From positions 3,596,001 through 3,660,000 of the forward strand of contig NZ_JACCFK010000001.1 in NCBI RefSeq assembly GCF_013410405.1: a stretch of DNA of 64,000 nt. Direction: 5' to 3'. The position numbers were made by a program, and so were the translations under genes. Below the pieces are notes generated by a model. It was not told the DNA's origin and made no database searches. It was given only the letters and a program-made list of their open reading frames with translations. Positions 36,260-46,297 of the stretch are shown in pieces; position 1 is the first letter of the stretch, and the number at the start of each line of letters is the position of its first letter. Source of the stretch: Amycolatopsis endophytica. Lineage in GTDB: Bacteria > Actinomycetota > Actinomycetes > Mycobacteriales > Pseudonocardiaceae.

Positions 36260-37285
36260 TCAGTCCAGATCGGACAGGTCGAGGACGAAGCGGTGGTGGA
36301 CGTCGCCCCGGTCGAGTCGTTCCAGCGCGCCGGTCACCCGCGCCGAGGGCAGGACCTCGACGTCGGCGGTGATGCCGTGCGCGGCGCAGAAGGCGAGCAT
36401 AGCGGCGGTCGCGGGACGGCCGCCACTGCCGGCGGAGCTGAGCTTCTTGCGCCCCACCAGCAGGTCGAGGGTGTTCACGGTGACCGGTCCGAGGTGCCCG
36501 AGATGGCTGAGCGTCCCGTCCATCGCGACCAGCCGGAGGTAGGGGCCGAGGTCGTGGGGCGCGGAGATGGTGTCGATCACGACGTCGAACTTCTCCCGCG
36601 CGCCCGCCATCCCCTCCGCGCCGGTGGAGACGATCAGATCGTGCGCGCCGAGCAGGCGGGCGTCGGCCGCCTTGTCCGCCGACCGGCTGATCACCGTGGT
36701 CTCGGCGCCGAGCGCCACCGCGAACTTGACCGCGAGGTGGCCCAGCCCGCCCAGTCCCGCCACCGCGACCCGGCTGCCCGGCCCGGCGCCCAGTGCACGC
36801 AGGGGTTCCCAGACGGTGATCCCGGCGCACAGCAGTGGTGCCGCCCCCGCGGGGTCGAGGCCGCGGGGGAGCGGGTAGGCGAACCGGTCGCGGACGACGT
36901 ATTCGCGGGAGTAAGCGCCCAACGTCGTCGAGCCGTCGTGGCGGTCGGTGCCGCCGTAGGTGAGGGTCGGGAACTCGTGGCAGAAGTTCTCCTGGCCCGC
37001 CAGGCACATGGCGCACGCGCCGCAGGAGTCGACGATGTTGCCCACCGCGACCGGGTCCCCGATCGCGAAACCGGTGACCTCGGGGCCGGTCTCGGTCACC
37101 ACGCCGGTGAACTCGTGCCCCGGCACCAGTGGAGCGTCGGCTGAGCGGATGGCGTGCAGGTCGGTGTGGCACACGCCGCAGTAGTCCACCCGGATCGCGA
37201 GATCGTCCGGACGCAGCGCCCGCCGTTCGAGCGGTGCCCGCCGTAGCTCCCCGCCGACCGCTTGCCATCCCGTCGTCGTGCGCAT
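36260..37285 (-). CDS. zinc-dependent alcohol dehydrogenase (MDR family)
   Basis: A 341-residue medium-chain dehydrogenase. Catalytic zinc ligands are in CGVCHTDLHA and GHEFTGVV; the structural zinc lobe is CGACAMCLAGQENFC. The cofactor fold has AVAGLGGLGHLAVKFAVALG, followed by SRSADKAADARLLGAHDL, where the SRS after the second strand suggests NADP(H). It resembles the cinnamyl-alcohol/YahK-type aldehyde reductases. It is divergent from a TetR gene, with a paired inverted operator between them, so it is probably repressed by that regulator and induced by an aldehyde or alcohol. Confidence 0.92.
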   Translation of the reverse strand: MRTTTGWQAVGGELRRAPLERRALRPDDLAIRVDYCGVCHTDLHAIRSADAPLVPGHEFTGVVTETGPEVTGFAIGDPVAVGNIVDSCGACAMCLAGQENFCHEFPTLTYGGTDRHDGSTTLGAYSREYVVRDRFAYPLPRGLDPAGAAPLLCAGITVWEPLRALGAGPGSRVAVAGLGGLGHLAVKFAVALGAETTVISRSADKAADARLLGAHDLIVSTGAEGMAGAREKFDVVIDTISAPHDLGPYLRLVAMDGTLSHLGHLGPVTVNTLDLLVGRKKLSSAGSGGRPATAAMLAFCAAHGITADVEVLPSARVTGALERLDRGDVHHRFVLDLSDLD

Positions 37286-37297
37286 GACGCCTCCTTC

Positions 37298-37347
37298 AAA
37301 CAGACTGTTCGGTTTGTTTCGACGGTAACAGACCGAACAGTCTGTTT
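37298..37347. promoter_or_regulatory. paired TetR operators flanking an 18-bp spacer
   Basis: The 16-bp arms aaacagactgttcggt (37298-37313) and accgaacagtctgttt (37332-37347) are exact reverse complements. Each arm contains an 11-bp palindrome, AACAGnCTGTT, which is a good TetR dimer site by itself. The pair fills the 76-bp gap between the dehydrogenase and TetR starts and would block both promoters. Confidence 0.75.
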
Positions 37348-37361
37348 GCTAGAGTTCGGCC

Positions 37362-37943
37362 ATGGCTGAGCTGACGTCCCGCGGTGTCGCGACCCGGCAG
37401 CGCATCCTCGACGAGGCGACACGGGAGTTCGCCGAACACGGGATAGCCGGCGCGCGCGTCGAGCGGATCGTGGCGGCGGCACGCACCAACAAGGCCCAGC
37501 TCTACGCCTACTTCGGCAGCAAGGACGGGCTGTTCGACGCGATCTTCTCCGCGTCACTGGAGCGGATCGTCAACGTCGTCCCGATCGACGCGGGCGACCT
37601 CGCCGACTGGGCCGTGCGGCTCTACGACGAGTACCTCCGCCGCCCCGACCTCATCCGGCTCGCGACCTGGGCGCGCCTGGAGCGCCGCCCGGCGGGCCAC
37701 CTCGTCGGCGACGCCGACCGCCTCGACGACCACAAACTGCGCGTCATCGCCGAAGCGCAGGCCGCGGGCACGGTGATCCCGGGCGAGCCGTTCGACGTCA
37801 TGGCGCTGGTGATCGCCCTGTCCATGGCGTGGTCGCCGGTGAGCAACGTCTACGCCGCGACGGCCGACGAACCCGGCGACGTCCACGACCGCCGCCGGGC
37901 TCTCCTCCGCGACACCGTCCGCCGCGCCGTGACTCCCGCTTAG
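37362..37943 (+). CDS. TetR-family transcriptional regulator
   Basis: A 193-residue regulator. The DNA-binding domain has RQRILDEATREFAEHGIAGA, RVERIVAAARTNKAQLYAYF and GSKDGLFDAIFSASLER. The C-terminal domain (VVPIDAGDLADWAVRLYDEY onward) resembles the TetR_C_33-like group often paired with MDR dehydrogenases. The ATG lies 14 bp after the right arm of a 50-bp inverted operator pair, indicating autorepression along with control of the divergent alcohol dehydrogenase. Confidence 0.9.
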   Translation: MAELTSRGVATRQRILDEATREFAEHGIAGARVERIVAAARTNKAQLYAYFGSKDGLFDAIFSASLERIVNVVPIDAGDLADWAVRLYDEYLRRPDLIRLATWARLERRPAGHLVGDADRLDDHKLRVIAEAQAAGTVIPGEPFDVMALVIALSMAWSPVSNVYAATADEPGDVHDRRRALLRDTVRRAVTPA

Positions 37944-37953
37944 TACCCGGACG

Positions 37954-38006
37954 TTCCCCAATGTGGCATTGGTGGCGTTCAACGCTACGAACGCCACATT
38001 GGGGAA
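37954..38006. repeat. palindromic intergenic element (TTCCCCAATGTGGC type)
   Basis: Arms ttccccaatgtggc (37954-37967) and gccacattggggaa (37993-38006) are exact complements. An inner pair, gtggcgttc and gaacgccac, allows a longer alternative stem; the left side carries an extra attggtggc unit relative to the right. It lies between convergent tetR and pepA, where it may also act as a bidirectional terminator. Confidence 0.8.
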
Positions 38007-38023
38007 GTCGGCTCAGGCCCGGC

Positions 38024-39529
<1,506 letters not shown>

Positions 39530-39632
39530 TGGTGGCTCCTCGCGCATCTGTCGGTCGTTCCCGCCGGGTCGAGTACCCGGCCGGTTCGTGAGCCATGCTA
39601 ATGACGATCGGACCCGGCAGGAGAGGCAGGTG

Positions 39633-40607
39633 GTGGGCGTGCGGCTGGCGGCGGGGCTGCTGATCGCGCTGGCCGTGGGTGCGCGGGCGGGCGGCTGGTG
39701 GCTGCTCGGCGGCGCCGCGGTGGCGGGGCTGCTGGCGTGGTGCGCGCCGGAGACCCCCGCGCTGCGGCCGAACCCGGCCCGGCTCGCGGCGGCGACGCGG
39801 CTGGTGTCGCGCCTGGCGCTGGTACCGCTGTGCGGGTCGGTGTTCGCCGCCTACCTGTTCCCGCGGCAGCCGCTCGTGGCCGCCGCCGTGGTGCTGGTGA
39901 TCACCGCCGCCGACGCCGCGGGCCTGCGGCTCGCGCGCTACGCCCGCGCGTGGCTGCTCGGCATCCTGCTGGTGGCCGGGGCCGGGTTCGTTGCGCTGTG
40001 CTTCGCGATCGAACCGGCCCAGCCGGTCACGGCACCGCAGTTCACGATCGGCGGCCTGTTCGCGGCGGCCGCGGTCGTGTTCCCGGTGCTGCCGCGGGGA
40101 AAACCGCCGTGGCTCGCGGGCGCGGTGGCGGCGGTGCTGGCCGTCGGGGCGGGCGCGCTGTACCAGCTCGGCCCGGCCCGGCTGGCGCTGTCCGGGGTGC
40201 CCGTCCGTGACGCGCTGGCCGCGCTGGACGGGCAGGTCCTGGACCCACTGCTGGGCGGTGTGGTCGTGCTGTCCACGGTGCCCGCGGCGCTCCTCGCGCT
40301 GCGCGCCGGCCGCGAGGAGCCGGCCCGGCCGCGCGCGTCCCTCGCTTGTGGACTGGTCGCGGCCGCGGCGGCCGCGGTGCTCGACCCGGAGCAGGCGCTG
40401 CTGCTGGCCGCCGCCGCCGCGCTGACGGAGGTGCTGGTGATGGCGGTGCTGTCGATGATCGGCGCCCTCACTGCGCGCGGGGTGATCACCGCGGTGCTGG
40501 CCGTGACGCTGCTGGCCTGGCTGCCGCCGGTCTACCTCCTGGGCACGGTGGCCGCGGGCGCGGCGGCCGTGCTGGTCACGCGACGACCAGGAACGCCACC
40601 AGCGTGA
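39633..40607 (+). CDS. multi-spanning membrane protein of unknown function
   Basis: A 324-residue hydrophobic, Ala/Leu/Val-rich protein with about nine to ten predicted helices and only short loops. I recognise no transport or catalytic motif. Loops include [16 protein letters not shown] and [13 protein letters not shown]. Three in-frame GTG codons (39630, 39633, 39639) lie after GGAGAGG; 39633 gives the best spacing. It is divergent from pepA, and its last 32 bp overlap the 3' end of the convergent small membrane protein gene. Confidence 0.8.
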   Translation: MGVRLAAGLLIALAVGARAGGWWLLGGAAVAGLLAWCAPETPALRPNPARLAAATRLVSRLALVPLCGSVFAAYLFPRQPLVAAAVVLVITAADAAGLRLARYARAWLLGILLVAGAGFVALCFAIEPAQPVTAPQFTIGGLFAAAAVVFPVLPRGKPPWLAGAVAAVLAVGAGALYQLGPARLALSGVPVRDALAALDGQVLDPLLGGVVVLSTVPAALLALRAGREEPARPRASLACGLVAAAAAAVLDPEQALLLAAAAALTEVLVMAVLSMIGALTARGVITAVLAVTLLAWLPPVYLLGTVAAGAAAVLVTRRPGTPPA

Positions 40608-40884
40608 TGACGGCGGTCGCCACCGCGAGGGCGACCACCGACTTGGCCGGCAGGTCGCGCGGGAAGGCCTTGCCGTCGTGGATGTTGCGCCACCACACGA
40701 TGCCGAAACCGGCCCCCACCAGGCCGATGATGGCGCCGAACACGCCCAGCAGCGCGTAGCAGAGGAGCAACAACTCACCGGCGGCGAAGGTCAGCAGGAG
40801 CGCGGTGACGAAAGTGCGGACGTCGGAGGCGGGGCCTGCGGACACCGAGTTCGCGCTCGCGCGCTGCGGCATGTTGGCGGTCAC
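40576..40884 (-). CDS. small membrane protein
   Basis: A 102-residue protein with three predicted helices: [40 protein letters not shown] and [21 protein letters not shown] short polar loop, [17 protein letters not shown], separates the last two. No domain is recognised. The GTG at 40884 is used; an ATG four codons later is an equal candidate. It overlaps the convergent membrane protein gene by 32 bp and diverges from ilvE. Confidence 0.75.
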   Translation of the reverse strand: MTANMPQRASANSVSAGPASDVRTFVTALLLTFAAGELLLLCYALLGVFGAIIGLVGAGFGIVWWRNIHDGKAFPRDLPAKSVVALAVATAVITLVAFLVVA

Positions 40885-40932
40885 CCGGCCATGGTAGGGG
40901 AGATGGCGATTCTCGGACGTCCGACTAACGGT

Positions 40933-40945
40933 TATCCTGGTCCGA
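40933..40945 (+). promoter_or_regulatory. -10 element placing ilvE transcription start at its ATG
   Basis: A tatcct hexamer at 40933-40938 puts the expected transcription start at the A of the ilvE ATG, seven bases on, and there is no ribosome-binding site before the ATG. This is the usual architecture of actinobacterial leaderless mRNAs. The -35 region is weak. Confidence 0.5.
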
Positions 40946-42048
40946 TGACGACCACGTTGCCCTTCACCCGTACCCCGCACCCGTCTCCCGCTTCGGCGGA
41001 GCGTGTAGCCGAGGTACTGGCGAAGCCGGGCTTCGGGAAGTTCTTCACCGACCACATGGTCGCGATCAAGTACAGCACGGAGCGGGGCTGGCACGACGCC
41101 AAGGTCGGCCCCTACGAGCCGATCACGCTCGACCCCGCCACGTCGGTGCTGCACTACGCGCAGGCGATCTTCGAGGGGCTCAAGGCCTACCGGCAGCCGG
41201 ACGGGTCGATCGCGGCCTTTCGCCCGGACGCCAACGCGGCCCGGTTCCGCCGCTCGGCGGCCCGGATCGCGATGCCGGAGCTGCCGGACGAGCTGTTCCT
41301 CGGCTCACTGCACGAGCTGCTCACCGTCGACGAGCGCTGGGTGCCCACCAACCCCGGTGACGCGCTGTACCTGCGCCCGTTCATGATCTCCAGCTCGGTG
41401 GGGCTGGGCGTGAACGCGCCGGCCAGCGAGTACCTGTACCTGGCCATCGCCTCGCCCGCGGGCTCGTACTTCACCGGCGGCGTGAAGCCGGTGAGCGTGT
41501 GGCTGTCCACCCAGTACGTGCGGGCCGCGCCCGGCGGCACCGGCGCGGCGAAGTTCGCCGGCAACTACGCGGCGTCCTTCGTGGCCCAGTCGCAGGCCGT
41601 CGAGCAGGGCTGCGACCAGGTGGTGTGGCTCGACGCGGTGGAGCGCCGCTACGTCGAGGAGATGGGCGGCATGAACCTGTTCTTCGTGTACGGATCGGGT
41701 GCCGGCGCCCGGATCGTCACCCCGGAACTGTCCGGTTCGCTGCTGCCCGGCGTCACGCGCGACTCGCTCATCCAGCTGGCCGCCGACCACGGCCTGTCCA
41801 TCGAGGAGCGCCGTATCTCCACCGACGAGTGGGAGAAGGCGGCCGCCTCGGGTGAGCTGACCGAGGTGTTCGCGTGTGGCACCGCGGCGGTCATCACGCC
41901 GGTCGGGCGGGTCAAGCACGCGGGCGGCGAGTTCACCATCGCGGGCGGCGAGCCCGGTGAGGTGACGATGAAGCTGCGCGCCGACCTGACCGGCATCCAG
42001 GAGGGCAGCCGCCCCGACCCGCACGGCTGGATGCACAAGCTGTCCTGA
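40945..42048 (+). CDS. ilvE: branched-chain amino acid aminotransferase
   Basis: A 367-residue fold-type-IV PLP transaminase, match to M. tuberculosis ilvE (Rv2210c). It makes or degrades leucine, isoleucine and valine with glutamate/2-oxoglutarate. Landmarks are [30 protein letters not shown], the Schiff-base Lys203 in [12 protein letters not shown], the cofactor Glu in [11 protein letters not shown], and [14 protein letters not shown] near the end. The ATG has no Shine-Dalgarno and is probably a leaderless start. Transcription ends at a strong hairpin 11 bp after the stop. Confidence 0.96.
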   Translation: MTTTLPFTRTPHPSPASAERVAEVLAKPGFGKFFTDHMVAIKYSTERGWHDAKVGPYEPITLDPATSVLHYAQAIFEGLKAYRQPDGSIAAFRPDANAARFRRSAARIAMPELPDELFLGSLHELLTVDERWVPTNPGDALYLRPFMISSSVGLGVNAPASEYLYLAIASPAGSYFTGGVKPVSVWLSTQYVRAAPGGTGAAKFAGNYAASFVAQSQAVEQGCDQVVWLDAVERRYVEEMGGMNLFFVYGSGAGARIVTPELSGSLLPGVTRDSLIQLAADHGLSIEERRISTDEWEKAAASGELTEVFACGTAAVITPVGRVKHAGGEFTIAGGEPGEVTMKLRADLTGIQEGSRPDPHGWMHKLS

Positions 42049-42059
42049 TCCGTTGTCCG

Positions 42060-42099
42060 AACGGGCCCCCGCGCCGGTTTCCCGGTGCGGGGGCCCGTT
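42060..42099. terminator. bidirectional terminator between ilvE and the MerR gene
   Basis: A perfect outer 13-bp stem, aacgggcccccgc with gcgggggcccgtt, is extended by an imperfect gccgg/ccggt top. It lies between convergent ilvE and the MerR regulator, whose stop is 3 bp beyond. Confidence 0.8.
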
Positions 42100-42102
42100 C
42101 CG

Positions 42103-42828
42103 TCAGCGCTGCGTCGCGCGCCGGATGAAGTCCAGCTGCTCCGGCGACGGGCCGCCGTGCTGCTGCTGGATCTCGGCGGAGTTCTCCGCCTGCATCCGGT
42201 AGAGCGAGTCCCGTAACCCCGAGTCGCCGCCGTGGAAGGACTCCAGCAGCGCCATCCACTCGCGGCCGAGTTCCCGCCCCGCCGTCGCAGTCGGGTCCGT
42301 CCCGGCCTCGACGGCCTGTTGCACACGGGGGATCAGGTCCTGCCACCGGCGCTGGACGTCCTCGATCGCCTGTTCACCGAGCCGCGTGCGCCGCTCGGCC
42401 AGCTCCGCCAGCTGGGTCTCGCTGAAGTACCGCTTCACCGTCTCGTCCACGGTGGTCACCTCCCTGATGAGCGCCAGGAAGTCGGTGACACCGGTCTGCT
42501 CTCCGGGAATTCGGGCCAGCATGGTGGTGAGGTGCGCGCGCAACGTGCGCATCGCCACCAGTTGCCGGTCCAGGTGGTCCCGGTGCCGGGCGAGCAGCTC
42601 GGCCAGCCCGGTCGTGCCCGCCAGGGCCGCGCTGATGCCCTCCAGCGGGAGCCCCAGCTGCCGCAGCGCCAGCACCTCGTACAACCGCCGGACATCGGAC
42701 TCGTCGTAGAGCCGGTGCCCCGAGGCCGTGCGCCCGGAGGGACGGACCAGGCCCACGTGGTCGTAGTGGTGGAGCGCCCGGACCGTCAGACCGGTGGCCT
42801 TCGCCAGCTCGCCGACCTTGTAGAACAT
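42103..42828 (-). CDS. MerR-family regulator (TipA-like, effector-binding C-terminus)
   Basis: A 241-residue activator. The winged helix-turn-helix starts YKVGELAKATGLTVRALHHY and continues DHVGLVRPSGRTASGHRLYD and RRLYEVLALRQLGLPLEGI. A coiled dimerisation helix follows (residues about 75-115). The C-terminal 120 residues form a TipAS-like helical domain (YFSETQLAELAERRTRLGE; LGREWMALLESFHGGD), which in relatives binds antibiotics or other ligands. Its promoter and a 19-bp palindrome lie at 42882-42900, at the very end of cobT, so it is expressed separately. No other target is obvious, so it may mainly regulate itself, as TipA does. Confidence 0.92.
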   Translation of the reverse strand: MFYKVGELAKATGLTVRALHHYDHVGLVRPSGRTASGHRLYDESDVRRLYEVLALRQLGLPLEGISAALAGTTGLAELLARHRDHLDRQLVAMRTLRAHLTTMLARIPGEQTGVTDFLALIREVTTVDETVKRYFSETQLAELAERRTRLGEQAIEDVQRRWQDLIPRVQQAVEAGTDPTATAGRELGREWMALLESFHGGDSGLRDSLYRMQAENSAEIQQQHGGPSPEQLDFIRRATQR

Positions 42829-42881
42829 GCCGTGTCACCTGCTTCCACCAGCGCCTGTGCGCCGGTGCGGACGACGCTATG

Positions 42882-42900
42882 ACCTGACGTGACGTCAGGT
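42882..42900. promoter_or_regulatory. MerR-type operator/promoter
   Basis: The 19-bp sequence acctgacgtgacgtcaggt is a palindrome except for its centre base. On the minus strand it is preceded by TTGAAC (overlapping its edge) and followed by CATAGC/TAGCGT, so the dyad fills a 17-19 bp spacer between -35 and -10 boxes, as MerR regulators require. It begins one base from the cobT stop codon and 54 bp before the MerR ATG. Confidence 0.7.
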
Positions 42901-43944
42901 TCAAGCGTTCGGCGCGGAAACACCCGCCTCGGCGTGCGTGGGCAGGTCGGTCAGCAGCCGGGAGGCCGTGATCAGCAGCGGGAGCGCCGTGGCGGCGCCG
43001 GTGCCGTCGCCGAGCCGGAGGCCCAGGTCCACGATCGGCTTGAGGTCGAGGTGTTCCAGGACCATCCGGTGCGCGGGTTCGGCGTCGGCGTGCGCGGCCT
43101 GCCACCAGGAGCGCGCACCCGGCGCCAGTTCCTCCGCCACCAGCGCGGCGGCCGCCACGGCGAGCCCGTCCAGCAGCACCGGCGTGCGGCGCACCGCGGC
43201 CTGCGCGAGGAACCCGGTCAGCGCCGCCAGGTCCGCCCCGCCCGCGGTGCGCAGCAGCGCGACCGGGTCGGGCAACACCGCGCGGGCCCGGCGCAGCGCG
43301 TCCCGCACCGCGAGGGTCTTGCGCATCCACCCGTCGTCGTCGATGCCGGAGCCGCGGCCCACCACGGCGACCGGCTCGGCCCCGGTCAGCGCGGCGACCA
43401 GCACCGCGGCCGGTGTGCTCGCCCCGACGCCGACACTGCCCGCCACCAGCAGGTCGGCGCCCTCGTCGACCTCCGCGTCGGCGATCGCCGCACCGGCCCG
43501 CAGCGCGGCGTTCACCTCGTCTTCGGTGAGCGCGTCCTCGACGTCGATCGAACCGGAGCCCGCGCGGACCCGGTACTCGGCGACCGGGGTTTCGCCGGTG
43601 ACCGCGATGTCGACCACCCGCAGTCCGGCGTCGGCCACCGAAGCCGCCACCGCGACCGGGCCGACGCCCTTGAGCAGGTGGTCCACCAGCTGGCCGGTGA
43701 CCTCGGGGCGGTAGGCCGACACGCCCTTCGCGGCGATCCCGTGGTCCCCGGCGAACACGATCACCCGCGGCCGCTGGAACCGCCGAGGCGGCACCGCACC
43801 CTGGCACGCGGCGACCCACTCGCCGAGCCCCTCCAGCTCGCCCAGCGATCCGGCCGGTTTGAGCAGCTCCTCGTGCCGCCGTACGGCTTCCGCTCGGGAA
43901 GCTTCGTCGGGACCCGGGACATCGGCGAACGACACGTCAGTCAC
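42901..43944 (-). CDS. cobT: nicotinate-nucleotide--dimethylbenzimidazole phosphoribosyltransferase
   Basis: A 347-residue CobT that makes alpha-ribazole phosphate for the lower ligand of cobalamin. Conserved parts are [87 protein letters not shown], and the C-terminal [21 protein letters not shown] with the catalytic Glu region nearby. GTG start. It matches M. tuberculosis Rv2207 in position. No other cobalamin genes are in this window. Its 3' end abuts the operator of the downstream MerR gene. Confidence 0.96.
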   Translation of the reverse strand: MTDVSFADVPGPDEASRAEAVRRHEELLKPAGSLGELEGLGEWVAACQGAVPPRRFQRPRVIVFAGDHGIAAKGVSAYRPEVTGQLVDHLLKGVGPVAVAASVADAGLRVVDIAVTGETPVAEYRVRAGSGSIDVEDALTEDEVNAALRAGAAIADAEVDEGADLLVAGSVGVGASTPAAVLVAALTGAEPVAVVGRGSGIDDDGWMRKTLAVRDALRRARAVLPDPVALLRTAGGADLAALTGFLAQAAVRRTPVLLDGLAVAAAALVAEELAPGARSWWQAAHADAEPAHRMVLEHLDLKPIVDLGLRLGDGTGAATALPLLITASRLLTDLPTHAEAGVSAPNA

Positions 43945-43967
43945 CGCGTCAACCTATCGGGTGCGGC

Positions 43968-44957
43968 TCAGCCCGCGCGCTCGGTGAGGCGCGGATCGTC
44001 CTCCACAACGCCGAGCAGGACCGCGTCGATCTCGGTCAGCAGGTCCGCGTCGAGCTTCACGCCGGACGCCTTGACGTTCTCGTGCACCTGCTCCGGACGG
44101 GAGGCGCCGACGATCGCCGCGGCGACGTTCGGGTTCTGCAGTACCCACGCGACCGCCAGCTGAGCCAGTGTCAGCCCGGCCTGCCGGGCCAGCGGCTCCA
44201 GCCGCGCCACGCGCTCCAGCACGTCGTCCCGCATGAGACGCTGCACCGCGCGGGACGTGGTGGGATCAGCGGCCCGCGACCCCTCCGGCGGCGGCTGTCC
44301 CGGCTTGTACTTGCCGGTCAGGATGCCCTGCTGGATCGGCGACCAGACGATCTGGCTCAGCCCCTCGCGCTCGCTGGCGGGAATCACCTGCGGCTCGATG
44401 ACGCGCCACAGCATGTTGTACTTCGGCTGGTTCGACACGAACGGGATCCGCAGCTCACGGGCCAGTTCCGCGCCGCGTGTGATCTCCTCGGCGTTCCATT
44501 CGGACACCCCGATATAGAGGACCTTGCCCTGGCGGACGAGGTCCGCGAAGGCCGTCATGGTCTCCTCCAGCGGCACCGTGGGGTCGAACCGGTGTGCCTG
44601 GTAGAGGTCGATGTGGTCGGTCTGCAGGCGCTGCAGCGACGCGTTCGCCGACTCCATGATGTGCTTGCGGCCGAGCCCGCGGTCGTTGGGTCCCTGGGGG
44701 CCGGTCGGCCAGAACACCTTGGTGCAGATCTCCAGGCTCTCCCGCCGCTGACCGGCGAGACCGCGGCCGAGCACCGACTCGGCGGCGGTGTTCGCGTAGA
44801 CGTCGGCGGTGTCGAAGGTGGTGATGCCCGCGTCGAGCGCGGCCTTGATACAGGCTTGGGCCTGCTCTTCCTCGATCTGCGAACCGTGGGTGAGCCAGTT
44901 CCCGTAGGCGATCTCACTGACGGTCAGGCCGCTGCGGCCGAGACGGCGAAACTCCAT
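43968..44957 (-). CDS. aldo/keto reductase
   Basis: A 329-residue (beta/alpha)8 reductase of the potassium-channel-beta-like/YghZ group. It has FDTADVYANTAAESVLGRGL (catalytic Asp and Tyr), ICTKVFWPTG (Lys), YQAHRFDPTVPLEETM with His, GVSEWNAEEI, and the cofactor-binding GASRPEQVHENVKA near the end. It should use NADPH to reduce aldehydes or ketones. The ATG begins MEFRRLGRSGL, a canonical family start. It lies 23 bp upstream of cobT on the same strand and is probably co-transcribed, although no functional link is clear. Confidence 0.93.
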   Translation of the reverse strand: MEFRRLGRSGLTVSEIAYGNWLTHGSQIEEEQAQACIKAALDAGITTFDTADVYANTAAESVLGRGLAGQRRESLEICTKVFWPTGPQGPNDRGLGRKHIMESANASLQRLQTDHIDLYQAHRFDPTVPLEETMTAFADLVRQGKVLYIGVSEWNAEEITRGAELARELRIPFVSNQPKYNMLWRVIEPQVIPASEREGLSQIVWSPIQQGILTGKYKPGQPPPEGSRAADPTTSRAVQRLMRDDVLERVARLEPLARQAGLTLAQLAVAWVLQNPNVAAAIVGASRPEQVHENVKASGVKLDADLLTEIDAVLLGVVEDDPRLTERAG

Positions 44958-45028
44958 GACGACAGCCTACCCGGAACTCTTCGCCTTGCTAACGAGTTGC
45001 GACGGGCGCGGGCGTGTCTGGCGTGCGT

Positions 45029-45685
45029 TCAGGAGACGGCTTCGCCGACCTTCACCCGCGGCTTCGGCATGCGGAGCTTGCGGATCTGGCTCGCCCGCAC
45101 GAACGCGTACCAGCCGAGTGAGCGGCCGCTGATGTTTTCCTTCGGGAACTTCTCGCGGGCGAGCCGGGCGATGCGGCGGCCGTTGAAGTAGCCCTCGATG
45201 GCCATCACGGCGAGGGCGACCATGCACAGCAGGGTCACGTACTGCTGGATCACCGGGTACGGGACCAGCAGGACGATGAACACGAGGATCGCCAGCGGCA
45301 TGAACGCGCCCAGGAAGTGACGGCGCGAGTCCACCAGGTCCCGCACGTACGCCTTGACCGGGCCCTTGTCGCGGGGCAGCAGGTAACGGTCGTCGCCTGC
45401 GGCCATGCGCTCCTGGCGCTCCTTGGCGGCCCGGCGCCGGTCTTCCTTGCTGGTCGGGTTCGATTTGCGCAGCTCGCGGTTGCGCTTCATCGCCTCCCGC
45501 ATGGTTCGCGGCGGGGGCGCGACGGGGCCGCGGCGCTTGCCCTCGGCCTCCTTGCGCTTCGGCGTCGGCCTCCCCTTGGCCGGGGTGTAGCCCCGGGTGT
45601 GAGATTCGACGCTTTCGGCCACCTCGGCGGCCTCGATACCGGGGCTGTCTTCGGTGGTCGTGCTGGTACGACGGAGGAACCTCAC
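45029..45685 (-). CDS. DUF3043 family membrane protein
   Basis: A 218-residue protein with a long basic, polar N-terminal region (1-120, with RPTPKRKEAEGKRRG and KSNPTSKEDRRRAAKERQ) and two helices at about 128-145 and 150-168 (AFMPLAILVFIVLLVPYP; TLLCMVALAVMAIEGYF). A short cytoplasmic tail follows. This is the actinobacteria-specific DUF3043 family, corresponding to M. tuberculosis Rv2206. Its function is unknown. It is divergent from the IscA/ErpA-type gene, with a 173-bp gap in which I see no further feature. Confidence 0.9.
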   Translation of the reverse strand: MRFLRRTSTTTEDSPGIEAAEVAESVESHTRGYTPAKGRPTPKRKEAEGKRRGPVAPPPRTMREAMKRNRELRKSNPTSKEDRRRAAKERQERMAAGDDRYLLPRDKGPVKAYVRDLVDSRRHFLGAFMPLAILVFIVLLVPYPVIQQYVTLLCMVALAVMAIEGYFNGRRIARLAREKFPKENISGRSLGWYAFVRASQIRKLRMPKPRVKVGEAVS

Positions 45686-45858
45686 CCGACCAGCTTATTC
45701 CAGGCACCCGCGTTCGTGTTCAACCCCCTGGCGGATGTGCCACCATGGTCGAAAGCGCCATGGCGGGAACCAGCCCGGAACAGATCGGGTGACTCCGGTG
45801 TTCCACCAGGGAGGAGCACCCCCCCACCCGGTGCACGGCAAGACCCCGAGGGAGAGCT

Positions 45859-46233
45859 ATGACTACCGCTGAGCAGACCGGCACGCAGGCCGAAGCTGGC
45901 GAGGCCACCCACGGCGTGACGTTGAGCGACGCCGCGGCCGGCAAGGCCAAGGCCCTGCTGGAGCAGGAGGGCCGCGACGACATGCACCTGCGCATCGCGG
46001 TTCAGCCCGGTGGTTGCGCGGGCCTGCGCTACCAGCTGTTCTTCGACGAGCGCACGCTCGACGGCGACCTGTTCCGCGACTTCGACGGGCTCCGCGTGGC
46101 CGTCGACCGGATGAGCGCGCCGTACGTCGAAGGCGCCGTGATCGACTTCGTCGACTCGATCGAGAAGCAGGGCTTCACCATCGAGAACCCGAACGCCACG
46201 GGTTCCTGCGCCTGCGGCGACTCGTTCCACTGA
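45859..46233 (+). CDS. A-type iron-sulfur carrier (HesB/IscA/ErpA family)
   Basis: A 124-residue Fe-S carrier that delivers clusters to apoproteins. The three cluster-binding cysteines are Cys53 (GGCAGLRY), Cys117 and Cys119 (GSCACGDSF). The rest follows the family: VTLSDAAAGKAKALLEQEG and GAVIDFVDSIEKQGFTIENP. It corresponds to M. tuberculosis Rv2204c. Because this genome region also carries lipoyl synthase and a Rieske protein, it may serve those enzymes. Its gene ends at a 22-bp perfect hairpin. Confidence 0.93.
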   Translation: MTTAEQTGTQAEAGEATHGVTLSDAAAGKAKALLEQEGRDDMHLRIAVQPGGCAGLRYQLFFDERTLDGDLFRDFDGLRVAVDRMSAPYVEGAVIDFVDSIEKQGFTIENPNATGSCACGDSFH

Positions 46234-46239
46234 GTCAGC

Positions 46240-46287
46240 ACACGGAAACGGGCTCCGGTCGACATCGACCGGAGCCCGTTTCCGTGT
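46240..46287. terminator. strong terminator after the ErpA-type gene
   Basis: A perfect 22-bp stem, from acacggaaacgggctccggt to its complement at 46266-46287, has a 4-nt loop. It lies 7 bp after the stop codon and faces a small minus-strand gene, so it may work both ways. Confidence 0.85.
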
Positions 46288-46297
46288 GTCCGCGTAA

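Noticed and set aside
45317..45862. Plus-strand frame running into the ErpA-type start
   Set aside because: It is antisense to the DUF3043 gene for most of its length, has no recognisable domain, and its end overlaps the well-supported ErpA-type start.
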